This document shows, in pieces, positions 7,135 to 14,654 of a stretch of 19,730 nucleotides of DNA. The DNA lies in the NCBI GenBank assembly GCA_026398545.1, contig JAPLSR010000270.1:1-19730 (forward strand), given 5' to 3'. The DNA comes from Candidatus Sumerlaeota bacterium. GTDB lineage: Bacteria > Sumerlaeota > Sumerlaeia > MWCT01. Under the pieces are notes generated by a model, which saw only the letters and a program-made list of their open reading frames with translations, was not told the origin of the DNA and searched no databases. The translations under genes were made by a program, and so were the position numbers. The first letter of the stretch is position 1. Each line of letters begins with the position of its first letter.

Positions 7135-8880
7135 ATGTCTGTGATACTGGCAAGCAAGGCGGGATTTTGCTATGGAGTCAGGCGGGCGGTCAAGCTGGCG
7201 CTCAGTGCCGCACAGAGAGGCGGGGCGCACCTCTATACGATTGGTCCCCTTATTCATAATCAGCAGGCTATTGACCTGCTGAAATCCAAGGGTATTACTA
7301 TTGTCCAGCGACCTGATGATGTGATGTGTGGAAGCAGGGTAGTCATCAGGGCGCATGGCATCACACCTGAGGTGCAACGGGCACTTATGTCAAAATGTGC
7401 CGAGCTATGTGATGCAACCTGTCCCCACGTGACAAATGCACAGCGTATTGTTGAAAAACACGCCGGCGAGGGCTATGTCTGCCTGATAATAGGTGACAGG
7501 GGTCATGCGGAGGTGGATGGGCTTATGGGATATTCTGCCGGCAGGGGTTTTGTGGTGGAAAAGGATGAGGACATTTTTTCACTCCCCCCGCTTGAAAAGG
7601 TTTGTGTTGTCTCACAGACAACAAGGGATGAGGAAAATTTTGACAGGTTAGTCGGACTTATCAAAGAGCGGTTCAAGGATGTAAAGGTCTTTAAAACAAT
7701 CTGCAATGCCACCTCGCTTCGCCAGAGAGAACTCCTCGAGATTGCCAGGAAATCTGATATTGTCATCGTGGTGGGAGGGAAGGAAAGTGCCAATACAAGG
7801 CGGCTGGTTGAGATTTCAGAAAGGACCGGGACACGCACAATTCATGTGGAAACGGCGGATGAGATAAATCTTAATGATATTGGACCCCGGGATGTTGTTG
7901 GAATCACAGCAGGTGCATCCACACCGCACTGGGTCATACGCAATGTTGTAGAAACGGTGCAGAATCATCAATTAAGAAAACAGCACTTTCTTATAGTGCG
8001 CTTTTTTGTCCAGTTTATGCAATTCCTTATCTACAGTTCAATTTTACTGGCGATGGGTGCCGCCATGCTGACTTATTCGTCAGTGCGGCTCATGGGGCAG
8101 GTCATTCATTTCCCTGAGGCATTTCTTGCCTTCCTGTTTGTCCTGTCCATGCATCTGGTGAATAAACGATTAAGCCTTCCACGTGATGAAAGGCTCCTTT
8201 ATGGCAGTCTGAAGAGTTTTGCCCGATACAAAAATGCGTTTACCCTTCTATCGATTTTCTGCATTGTCGCCTCCTTCATCACGGCTTTTTTCATGGGTGA
8301 GCTTGTTTTTGCCCTGATTGTCCTTTCATGCGCCCTTGGGCTGGTTTACAGCCTGACTCTTTTACCGGAAAGCTGGGGGCGCATCATCCGGCATCGTCGG
8401 TTGATGGACATCCCGGCATCCAAGGATGTTTTTATGACCGCTGGCTGGGGATTTGTGGTAGTCCTGATACCACATCTCACCAGCCAGGTAAAGAACCCGG
8501 CGGGTTTTTATTTCACACTGCCTATGGTGATGCTTCTGGTGCTGGTGCGTTCCATCCTTCTTGATGTCCGCGACTTGGAGGGTGATATTGCACTGGGTAA
8601 GGAGACCATACCCATTTTACTGGGTCCAGGAGGGAGACGATATCTTATCCGTGCCATGTTCCTCCTTGTTTTTTTAATACCCCTTGCCGGTTGGCTGACA
8701 AAGGCGCTTCCGGTTGATGCGTTAGCCATGACCCTTCTTTTGCCCTATCTCCTTCTCCACTATCCCCTCAGTCAAAGGCAGGAATATTACCAGAGCCTTC
8801 TTTATGATGGCTTTCTTGAGGGGCAATTCATGCTGGCAGGTCTTATCACTTATGGGGCAAACATACTGATTCACTCATGA
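7135..8880 (+). CDS. ispH: IspH (HMB-PP reductase) fused to a UbiA-like prenyltransferase domain
   Basis: A 581-residue fusion. Residues 1 to about 280 are IspH, the last MEP-pathway enzyme, making IPP and DMAPP from HMB-PP with a [4Fe-4S] cluster. Cluster cysteines are C12 (GFCYGV), C96 (ATCPHV) and C190 (ICNAT). Also present are H124/E126 (GHAEV), SQTT and TAGASTPHW. From about residue 284 follow roughly eight hydrophobic helices of the UbiA superfamily. The second Asp-rich motif is complete, DVRDLEGD (477-484), and is followed by G-x-E-T-I-P. The first motif, normally NDxxDxxxD, is degenerate: N343 and D351 only. ATG 7135 is chosen because AGGAAG (7123-7128) precedes it and the next residues match the IspH start; a TTG at 7108 would add nine unlikely residues. 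The natural idea is that one polypeptide supplies and uses prenyl units, but the acceptor is unknown. Confidence 0.9.
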   Translation: MSVILASKAGFCYGVRRAVKLALSAAQRGGAHLYTIGPLIHNQQAIDLLKSKGITIVQRPDDVMCGSRVVIRAHGITPEVQRALMSKCAELCDATCPHVTNAQRIVEKHAGEGYVCLIIGDRGHAEVDGLMGYSAGRGFVVEKDEDIFSLPPLEKVCVVSQTTRDEENFDRLVGLIKERFKDVKVFKTICNATSLRQRELLEIARKSDIVIVVGGKESANTRRLVEISERTGTRTIHVETADEINLNDIGPRDVVGITAGASTPHWVIRNVVETVQNHQLRKQHFLIVRFFVQFMQFLIYSSILLAMGAAMLTYSSVRLMGQVIHFPEAFLAFLFVLSMHLVNKRLSLPRDERLLYGSLKSFARYKNAFTLLSIFCIVASFITAFFMGELVFALIVLSCALGLVYSLTLLPESWGRIIRHRRLMDIPASKDVFMTAGWGFVVVLIPHLTSQVKNPAGFYFTLPMVMLLVLVRSILLDVRDLEGDIALGKETIPILLGPGGRRYLIRAMFLLVFLIPLAGWLTKALPVDALAMTLLLPYLLLHYPLSQRQEYYQSLLYDGFLEGQFMLAGLITYGANILIHS

Positions 8881-8891
8881 CATTAATAACC

Positions 8892-8919
8892 TTGACGGCA
8901 TTCATGGTAACAATATAAA
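8892..8919 (+). promoter_or_regulatory. Promoter of the tatA-tatC-regulator unit
   Basis: TTGACG (8892-8897) is followed after 16 bases by TATAAA (8914-8919). Each hexamer matches five of six consensus positions. It lies between the IspH-UbiA stop and tatA, whose ribosome-binding site AGGAG (8946-8950) is 7 bases before the ATG. Confidence 0.6.
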
Positions 8920-8957
8920 TAGGATAAAAATGAAATGTCATTAGCAGGAGAAAAAAT

Positions 8958-9155
8958 ATGCAGACGGAGTGGATTGTTGTTATCGTAGTTGCGATTCTTC
9001 TCATATTTGGACCCAAGAAAATCCCCGAACTGATGAGAGGTCTTGGAAAGGGAATGCGGGAGTTCAAGAGTGCCTTGAAGGGAGAAGGGGACAACAGCGA
9101 GAGCGAAACCAAAAAGGGTGAAGAAGATAAAAAGAAACCAGATGAAAAGTCCTGA
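8958..9155 (+). CDS. tatA: Twin-arginine translocase subunit TatA
   Basis: A 65-residue TatA/E-type protein that forms the pore-like part of the twin-arginine pathway for folded proteins. It has a short N-terminal membrane helix (about 5-18, VIVVAILLIFG), then the hinge GPKKIPEL and an amphipathic helix LMRGLGKGMREFKSAL. A highly charged, Lys/Glu-rich tail ends the protein. The short length and the hinge GP with KKIPEL favour TatA/E over TatB, which would be longer. tatC starts 28 bases after its stop. No separate tatB is present in the window, so this may be a minimal TatA-TatC system in which TatA serves both roles, unless tatB is elsewhere. Confidence 0.93.
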   Translation: MQTEWIVVIVVAILLIFGPKKIPELMRGLGKGMREFKSALKGEGDNSESETKKGEEDKKKPDEKS

Positions 9156-9183
9156 ATCATTCTTTCTCCCGGGATAGGGCTAT

Positions 9184-10074
9184 ATGGGTGAATCTTCCGC
9201 CGATTTGACATTCTGGGAACATTTTGAAGAACTCCGCCTCCGCTTGATTCGTTGTATTATTTATATTCTCACCGGTACCATCATAGGTCTATTCATCGCC
9301 AATCATGTACTTTATATTCTGACCCGTCCTCTGACCCAAGCCATCCTGCCGGTTCGGGAAAGACCTTTGAAGATACGTGTTGCCAGGGACGGCAGATTAT
9401 CCCTGCCTGATGAAATTAAGGTAGAAGAGCGGGGAAAACTATCCAAATTCCAGATCGAATTCGAATTCGAATCGGGGGAGCGGAAAATCGCTTTCGGGCC
9501 CGATTACAGGACCAATTTTTACTATTTTAATCCCCTTGACCCCTTTGTTTTATGGATGAAGGCTGCCCTTATTGTGGGGGTAGTTCTGGCTCTTCCCTTT
9601 ATCTTTATGGAAGTCTGGCAGTTTGTTTCACCGGGTCTCAGGGGCAAGGAAAAAAAGGCAATCATCCCGATTATTGCCGGCGGTGTCCTGCTTTTTCCGC
9701 TTGGAATGGCTTTCGCTTATTTTATTCTGTCTTACACCCTGGGATTTCTCATCTCCTATGCCTTCCCCGGTCTGGAACCCAGAATTGGGATCATGAATTA
9801 TCTGAATTTAGCCCTGACGATGATGATAGCCTGTGGCATTGTTTTTGAACTGCCCATTGTGATTGTGGTTTTAAGTTGGGTCGGCATTATTCATTCTTCC
9901 TATATGAAAAAATACCGTCGTTATGCCATTGTTATTCTATTAGCCCTGGCTGCCATTATTACCCCCACAACGGATGCTTTTACAATGATTACTGTTGCAT
10001 TGCCGCTCATCATCTTATATGAAATTTCTATTATACTGGCTATGATTATTGAAAAAAGAAAGTCTTCCCGATGA
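9184..10074 (+). CDS. tatC: Twin-arginine translocase receptor TatC with enlarged first periplasmic loop
   Basis: A 296-residue inner-membrane receptor for twin-arginine signal peptides, about 40-50 residues longer than usual. The cytoplasmic N-terminus FWEHFEELRLRLIR carries the conserved E16, R18 and R20. P49-L50 opens the first periplasmic loop, and FMEVWQFVSPGL follows the second helix. Six hydrophobic helices can be traced. The extra length sits in the first loop, about residues 57-112. It is charged and beta-like (for example KFQIEFEFESGERK) and is followed by the normal YFNPLDPFVLWMK. tatA lies 28 bases upstream, and the following regulator gene overlaps this stop as ATGA. The ribosome-binding site is GGGATAGGG. 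Confidence 0.95.
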   Translation: MGESSADLTFWEHFEELRLRLIRCIIYILTGTIIGLFIANHVLYILTRPLTQAILPVRERPLKIRVARDGRLSLPDEIKVEERGKLSKFQIEFEFESGERKIAFGPDYRTNFYYFNPLDPFVLWMKAALIVGVVLALPFIFMEVWQFVSPGLRGKEKKAIIPIIAGGVLLFPLGMAFAYFILSYTLGFLISYAFPGLEPRIGIMNYLNLALTMMIACGIVFELPIVIVVLSWVGIIHSSYMKKYRRYAIVILLALAAIITPTTDAFTMITVALPLIILYEISIILAMIIEKRKSSR

Positions 10075-10979
10075 ATCCGCATCTCCTTCTGATTGATAGC
10101 GATCAGCGCTCCAACGAACACCTTCGCGGGCTTCTTCATACACGTTTTGAAATCACCGTTGCCCCCACGATTGAAGAGATGCATGCATTACTTGCCAAAC
10201 AGTCTTTTGACCTAATCATTGCGAATTATGAAATACTTCGTGCCGCTGACGCAAACCTCTTTCAGAAAGTCCATCAAACCCAACGGAACCCGAAGATTGG
10301 TCTGATATCGGCGCTGGACACGGAACACTACCTGGCTCATCTCCTGAAATGGCACTGCTATCATGTCCTCCCAAAACTTCCATTCTATAACGCCCGTGAT
10401 GTATTCCTGTTTCTGGAAAACATCATGGAACCCATGAATGCCTTTGGCCTTGCACGCTACCTTTCCCACGATGCCGACTGGTCACAAGTCTGCATCAGAA
10501 CGCGTGAGGATAAAAATCACTCGGTTGAAGATATCATCAACTTCTTCGCCAGCTGTGAATATGAAATACATGAACTCTATGATGTCAGATTGATTATTGA
10601 GGAGGCAATCAATAACGCCCTGTTTCATGCCTTTGCTGATGAGACCGGCAAGGAAAAATACCACCCGGATAACTTTGTGGCTCTTGATGGCACAGATGAG
10701 CTCTGGATAGAATATGGGGCTGATGCCACAACAATCGGTTTCAGTGTTAATGATAATCGGGGACGTTTGACGCCGGAGCTCATCATTGGTAAACTGTCCC
10801 GGCAATATAATAGGGAAGGGCTATTTGATGAGAGCGGGCGCGGGCTCTATCTCGCGCGTATTCTCTCAGGTCAGATAATCTTCAATATTCAAAAAGGCAA
10901 ACACACCCAGATTATCTGTCTTTTTTATGAAAAAAGGCTTAATATACCCAAAATCTTCTGCATCAACCATATTGAATAG
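10071..10979 (+). CDS. Degenerate receiver domain fused to a HATPase (anti-sigma-kinase-like) domain
   Basis: A 302-residue soluble protein. Residues 1-120 follow the receiver fold: D9 and D11 near the acidic pocket, S80 and K102 at the usual places. However, the phospho-acceptor position in DLIIANYEI is N52 in place of Asp, so classical phosphorylation is not expected. Residues 150-295 are a GHKL/HATPase_c_2 domain like that of RsbW/SpoIIAB. It has the N-box IIEEAINNALFHAF (175-188), a modified G1 box NDNRGRL (227-233) and a G2 box ESGRGLYLAR (254-263). No His-phosphotransfer helix is visible, so it is unlikely to be a standard sensor kinase. The ATGA overlap with tatC implies coupled translation. 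No sigma factor or STAS antagonist is in the window. The target is unknown. Confidence 0.82.
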   Translation: MNPHLLLIDSDQRSNEHLRGLLHTRFEITVAPTIEEMHALLAKQSFDLIIANYEILRAADANLFQKVHQTQRNPKIGLISALDTEHYLAHLLKWHCYHVLPKLPFYNARDVFLFLENIMEPMNAFGLARYLSHDADWSQVCIRTREDKNHSVEDIINFFASCEYEIHELYDVRLIIEEAINNALFHAFADETGKEKYHPDNFVALDGTDELWIEYGADATTIGFSVNDNRGRLTPELIIGKLSRQYNREGLFDESGRGLYLARILSGQIIFNIQKGKHTQIICLFYEKRLNIPKIFCINHIE

Positions 10980-10983
10980 GAGA

Positions 10984-11019
10984 CAGGCTTCAATAAAAAG
11001 GATTTCATAATCCTGCCTG
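10984..11019. terminator. Possible bidirectional hairpin between convergent genes
   Basis: An inner stem AGGATT/AATCCT (10999-11004 with 11009-11014, loop TCAT) is extended by CAGGC (10984-10988) pairing with GCCTG (11015-11019) across a 10-base bulge. It lies in the 46-base gap between the convergent regulator and queA genes. It lacks a clear T-tract on either strand, so intrinsic termination is uncertain. Confidence 0.3.
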
Positions 11020-11025
11020 AATTCA

Positions 11026-12099
11026 TCAAAGAATCAGCATGGCATCACCAAAGCTGTAAAACCTGTAACGTTCCCTCACCGCCTCTTCATAAGCCCTGAG
11101 TATCAGTTCCCTTCCGCCGAAGGCGCACACCAGCATCAGGAGTGTGGTGCGGGGAAGGTGAAAATTGGTCAGGAGGGCGTCCGCACATTTGAAACGGTAA
11201 CCTGGAATAATCAAAAGACGTGTTTCGCCCGAGGCAGGATGAACAAAACCCTCCATGTCAGCACATGTCTCAAGTGTCCGGACTGAGGTGGTTCCCACGG
11301 GTATGATACGGTGTCCCTCCATTCTAACATGATTGATTTTTTCGGAATCTTCCGTGGTGAGGTGATAGGTTTCCCAGTGCATGGGGTGGTCTTCCACTCT
11401 TTCCGTTGTTACCGGTTTGAATGTTCCGGCGCCGATGTGAAGCGTCACAAAGGCGACTTCAATTCCGCGGGTCTTGAGGTCATCAAGGATACCTTCAGAA
11501 AAATGGAGACCCGCCGTGGGTGCGGCAACACTCCCTCGAACCCGTGCGTAAATCGTTTGATAGCGGACCCTATCCTCCGATTCTTCAAGAGGCGTGTGAC
11601 CCAGATCGGTGTGAAGGTCATCCCGTCTTCCCTTCAAAATATAAGGTGGGAGGGGTGTATGACCGACCTTATCGAGGGTTTCCCACCAGTCTTCGCGGCA
11701 TGTGAAGCGCATCAGCCGTTCTCCCGGCGCAATATACCCGGTTACCTCACCCTCAAGGAGTTTAGGTTGAAAGACAATGCGGTCGCCGGTGTGAATCTTT
11801 TTCGCTGGCTTGACCATGACCTGCCAGAGAAGAGGTTCAATCTCCTTCAGGAGTAAAGTCTCCACTTTTCCCCCGCCGGGGAGACGCTGTCCCATCAGGC
11901 GTGCCGGTATCACCCTGGTGTCATTGAGAACGAGGAGGTCTCCACGGCGTAAAAATTTGCCTATATTGGAGAAATGTTCATGGGTAAAAGAGCCGCTCAT
12001 GCGGTCAATGACAAAAAGTCGTGACTGGTCGCGCTCCGGTGCAGGGTGCCGTGCCACCAACTCCTCAGGCAGGGAATAATCAAAAAGGGAAATGTCCAT
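11026..12099 (-). CDS. queA: S-adenosylmethionine:tRNA ribosyltransferase-isomerase
   Basis: QueA transfers and rearranges the ribosyl part of SAM onto 7-aminomethyl-7-deazaguanine in tRNA, giving epoxyqueuosine. The protein has 357 residues, the family length. Hallmarks are FDYSLPEELVARHP at the start, LLVLNDTRVIPARL, the long conserved VAAPTAGLHF, the block VTLHIGAGTFKPV, and LLTNFHLPRTTLLMLVCAFGG near the C-terminus. A slightly long loop, KGRRDDLHTDLGHTPLEESE, separates PPYI from DRVRYQTIYA. It stands alone on the minus strand. It is divergent from pilT with a 107-base gap and convergent with the regulator gene. No tgt, queG or preQ1-riboswitch-like leader is seen here. Confidence 0.97.
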   Translation of the reverse strand: MDISLFDYSLPEELVARHPAPERDQSRLFVIDRMSGSFTHEHFSNIGKFLRRGDLLVLNDTRVIPARLMGQRLPGGGKVETLLLKEIEPLLWQVMVKPAKKIHTGDRIVFQPKLLEGEVTGYIAPGERLMRFTCREDWWETLDKVGHTPLPPYILKGRRDDLHTDLGHTPLEESEDRVRYQTIYARVRGSVAAPTAGLHFSEGILDDLKTRGIEVAFVTLHIGAGTFKPVTTERVEDHPMHWETYHLTTEDSEKINHVRMEGHRIIPVGTTSVRTLETCADMEGFVHPASGETRLLIIPGYRFKCADALLTNFHLPRTTLLMLVCAFGGRELILRAYEEAVRERYRFYSFGDAMLIL

Positions 12100-12124
12100 G
12101 CACTTAACCTATGATTTTCCAAAA

Positions 12125-12146
12125 TCAGATTTGACTTCAAAACTGA
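12125..12146. promoter_or_regulatory. Near-perfect 22-bp inverted repeat, candidate operator
   Basis: Arms TCAGATTTGA (12125-12134) and TCAAAACTGA (12137-12146) flank a central CT and match at nine of ten positions. The site overlaps the -35 hexamer of the pilT promoter and lies in the divergent queA-pilT gap, so a dimeric regulator could act on either gene. No regulator gene is adjacent. Confidence 0.35.
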
Positions 12147-12158
12147 CTTATATATAGT
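12131..12158 (+). promoter_or_regulatory. Sigma70-type promoter of pilT
   Basis: TTGACT (12131-12136), a 16-base spacer and TATAGT (12153-12158); both hexamers match five of six consensus bases. The predicted start is near 12165, giving a leader of about 42 bases. The alternating TA stretch around 12148-12156 could also serve as a -10 for queA on the other strand, but no good -35 is seen there. Confidence 0.6.
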
Positions 12159-12206
12159 AAATGTAAAATTTGGATGAAATGATTCTTTCAAAGGAGGTAG
12201 TCAAAG

Positions 12207-13274
12207 TTGTTTGATATTACTGACTTATTGAAATTAACGGTTGAGAAGGAAGCCTCCGACCTCCATATTGTGGTAGGGAGACCACCTGTCATTCGCGTTG
12301 ATGGTATTCTTCATGATGTGGATGGAGCGTCACCCCTGAGCGCCGCCGATACCCATCGTTTCATTTACAGTATCCTCACCGACCTTCAGAAGCAAAAATT
12401 CGAGGAGAATAAGGAACTCGATTTTTCACTATCCTTATCCAATGTTGCGCGATTCCGTGTCAACGTTCATTTTCAGCGTGGCAGTGTGGGCGCCGCATTC
12501 AGAGTCATCACTTCCCTCATACGCGGTTTTGAGGAGCTCAATCTACCCACGAAGGTATGTGAAAAGCTCTCACGTCGTCCCTCGGGATTGATTCTGATAA
12601 CCGGTCCTACCGGCTCCGGCAAATCCACAACGCTTGCCGCCATGGTCGACCTCATTAATAACGAGCGGGAATGTCATATCATCACTATTGAAGACCCCAT
12701 TGAATATCTCCATTCCCATAAGAAGGCTTTGATTGAACAACGTGAGTTGCATGAGGATACCATTTCATTTGTCAAGTCCCTCAAGTTTGTATTGCGCCAG
12801 GACCCCGATGTTATCATGGTTGGTGAAATGCGCGACCTTGAGACCATCAGCTCGGCACTGACCGCTGCAGAAACCGGTCACCTTGTATTGTCCACACTCC
12901 ACACCATTGATGTCTGCCAGACCATCGACCGTATCATTGACGTGTTCCCGCCGCACCAGCAGGGGCAGGTTCGAATTCAGCTGTCCGGCGTCCTTGAAGG
13001 GGTCATGTGCCAGAAGCTTCTTCCAGTGGCATCTGGCAGGGGGCGGATTGTGAGCCTTGAAATTCTTTTGGCGACGGATGCAATTAGAAACATGATTCGT
13101 GAGGGCAAGACCCACCAGATTTATGCCATGTTAGAGGCGGGGGCGCAATATGGCATGCAGACGATGGACCGCGCCCTTTTGAATCTTCATAAACGGGGCA
13201 AGCTTACACGGGACATTGCCCTGATTAACGCCAAGAATCCCGAGGAGATGAGACGCCACATGTATGGAACGTGA
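12207..13274 (+). CDS. pilT: Type IV pilus retraction ATPase PilT
   Basis: A 355-residue hexameric secretion-type ATPase that powers pilus retraction. Walker A is GPTGSGKST (133-141, K139). The Asp-box is ITIEDPIEYLH. Walker B is DPDVIMVGEMRD (199-210, with E207). The His-box is GHLVLSTLHT. The PilT-specific AIRNMIRE (292-299) corresponds to the AIRNLIRE retraction motif and separates it from PilB and GspE. The start is TTG at 12207, 9 bases after the strong ribosome-binding site AAGGAGG (12191-12197); no ATG fits better. No pilB, pilC or pilin gene is in the window. The following bifunctional-nuclease-family gene is 74 bases downstream and may be co-transcribed. Confidence 0.95.
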   Translation: MFDITDLLKLTVEKEASDLHIVVGRPPVIRVDGILHDVDGASPLSAADTHRFIYSILTDLQKQKFEENKELDFSLSLSNVARFRVNVHFQRGSVGAAFRVITSLIRGFEELNLPTKVCEKLSRRPSGLILITGPTGSGKSTTLAAMVDLINNERECHIITIEDPIEYLHSHKKALIEQRELHEDTISFVKSLKFVLRQDPDVIMVGEMRDLETISSALTAAETGHLVLSTLHTIDVCQTIDRIIDVFPPHQQGQVRIQLSGVLEGVMCQKLLPVASGRGRIVSLEILLATDAIRNMIREGKTHQIYAMLEAGAQYGMQTMDRALLNLHKRGKLTRDIALINAKNPEEMRRHMYGT

Positions 13275-13348
13275 TGGGGGTTTTTTACAAGGGCTGCCAT
13301 TGCGGGATTCGCTGTTTTTTGTATTTTATACAATTGAGGTGGAAAGAG

Positions 13349-13810
13349 ATGCTTGTAGAGATGGAACTCGCTGAGATACAGAAGTCCGAATTGATGAATC
13401 AGCCACAGGTTATTCTCCTTACCGAAAAAGCCGGGAATCGGACATTTCCGATATTTATTGGATATTATGAGGCTTCGGCGCTCGAGATGTCTGTAATGGG
13501 ATACAAAACACCCCGCCCCATGACTCATGACCTGATATTCAATATCCTTGAGGCTTATGAACTCCAGCTTGTCAGGGTGCTTGTGGATGAATTGCGCAGT
13601 GATACCTTTATCGGTAAACTTGTCATCGTAAACAACCTGGGCGAGGAGACCCTTGTGGATTCAAGACCATCCGATGCCATTGTGCTCGCCAGCAAGATGA
13701 AAGTCCCCGTCTTTGTCGATGAGGAGGTTCTGAGTCAGGTGGTGCGTGGGTCGCAAAAGGAAGCGGAAGGTGAAGAGCCATTTCAGGAACCTCCGGAGGA
13801 TTCCATCTAA
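13349..13810 (+). CDS. Bifunctional nuclease family (DUF151/BFN) protein
   Basis: A 153-residue protein of the DUF151/BFN domain family, some members of which have reported DNase/RNase activity. The characteristic order is visible: N-terminal MELAEIQKSE, then PQVILLTEKAGNRTFPIFIGYYEASALE, the helix-rich PRPMTHDLIFNILEAY, DTFIGKLVIVNN, and finally the signature DSRPSDAIVLASKMKVPVFVDEEVL. The C-terminal tail is acidic and glutamate-rich. The reading frame is open back to 13271 across the pilT stop, but ATG 13349 is preferred: GAGGTGG lies about 6 bases upstream and the family homology begins here. The in vivo role and any link to PilT are unknown. Confidence 0.88.
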   Translation: MLVEMELAEIQKSELMNQPQVILLTEKAGNRTFPIFIGYYEASALEMSVMGYKTPRPMTHDLIFNILEAYELQLVRVLVDELRSDTFIGKLVIVNNLGEETLVDSRPSDAIVLASKMKVPVFVDEEVLSQVVRGSQKEAEGEEPFQEPPEDSI

Positions 13811-13875
13811 AATATTCACTAAAAGCGAATAATGTAAAGGCGCAGCGGGTAATAAGAATACCAAAAAAAAGAAAT

Positions 13876-13970
13876 ACTCACCACAGAGCCACAGAGAGCA
13901 CAGAGTTTTAATATTATAATATTTATGATATTCTCCGTCTACTCTGTGTTCGCCTGAGGCGGATGGTGAA
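13876..13970. repeat. Composite inverted-repeat intergenic element, copy 2
   Basis: This lies in the 247-base gap between the DUF151 gene and the HEXXH gene. The left arm (13879-13905) is three tandem units of about 9 bases built on CCACAGAG. After an AT-rich centre (13906-13931), the right arm contains the reverse complement (CTCTGTG at 13942-13948) and then the palindrome TTCGCCTGAGGCGGA (13949-13963), one base different from the copies at 93-107 and 161-175. On the minus strand the arm begins CACCA, then the palindrome, then ACACAGAG, so the palindrome appears to interrupt a repeat unit. The rest of the gap (13811-13875 and 13971-14057) shows no recognisable feature. Confidence 0.65.
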
Positions 13971-14057
13971 ATGGTTTTCATTTTGTTATGGACTCTGAGT
14001 TTTATTGGGAGTTAGACATTTTTCATATCCCACTATTCTTCCCCCTTGTCCATTGAT

Positions 14058-14654
14058 ATGAATTTTTTCCATGATGAGTGTAGCGAATGGGTGAATTTTG
14101 TTGAGAGGCATCCCTTACGTTTTTTGTGTTACACGTCGCCTGTGAGAGATTTTGTCAATTGGGCGCAACGTCTGATAGTTGAAATCCTGTCCCGCCTTGA
14201 GCAAGAAAATATTTCACTCCCCCTGACTTCCTCATCACTTGAGGAACAAATCGCAAGATGTAATATCCGCATTCACGAAGACCATGATGCAGACAGGGCT
14301 GGTTCCTTTAACCATTCGCATTTTGTTTCATGGTATGACCCTGATGAAAAAATGATTCATATCGGGGTGAAAAGTCCTGGTGATTTTACAGGGGCGGGAC
14401 AGAAGAAATACAATGTCAATGCACCCACAGGCGATGAGATTCGCGCCCTTCTATTGGCTCACGAATGGTTCCATGTCCTTGTTTGTGAAGTCCCCATGCC
14501 TTTAGAATATAAAGCCCTGCCGGTATCGCAAAAGGTTATTATTGAAGAAATCGCCGCGCGTATTTTCAGCGTTCGTGTTACAGGGGGGAAATATCCAGCG
14601 ACATATTTAGACCGATTGTTTCAGGACACCCAAAATGGAAGAGGTGGAGAATGA
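14058..14654 (+). CDS. Putative HEXXH zinc-metallopeptidase-like protein of unknown family
   Basis: A 198-residue soluble protein that I do not recognise by name. Its middle holds a Zn-protease signature, LLAHEWFHVLV, with H135-E136-x-x-H139. It is followed 24 residues later by E163/E164 in VIIEEIAARIFS, a spacing and context reminiscent of gluzincins in which the second helix gives a third ligand. There is no signal peptide or membrane segment. The first half is rich in aromatic and acidic residues, with no clear domain. Start choice is weak: ATG 14058 is used, a TTG at 14046 would add four residues, and neither has a good ribosome-binding site. Its stop overlaps the next ATG as ATGA, so the two products are probably made in step. 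Peptidase activity is inference. Confidence 0.65.
   Translation: MNFFHDECSEWVNFVERHPLRFLCYTSPVRDFVNWAQRLIVEILSRLEQENISLPLTSSSLEEQIARCNIRIHEDHDADRAGSFNHSHFVSWYDPDEKMIHIGVKSPGDFTGAGQKKYNVNAPTGDEIRALLLAHEWFHVLVCEVPMPLEYKALPVSQKVIIEEIAARIFSVRVTGGKYPATYLDRLFQDTQNGRGGE

Noticed and set aside
11311..11856. Plus-strand ORF of 181 codons
   Set aside because: It is the opposite strand of queA, with no recognisable domain.
13271..13348. Extended N-terminus of the DUF151 protein overlapping the pilT stop
   Set aside because: The extra 26 residues do not resemble the family, and a good ribosome-binding site precedes the ATG at 13349.
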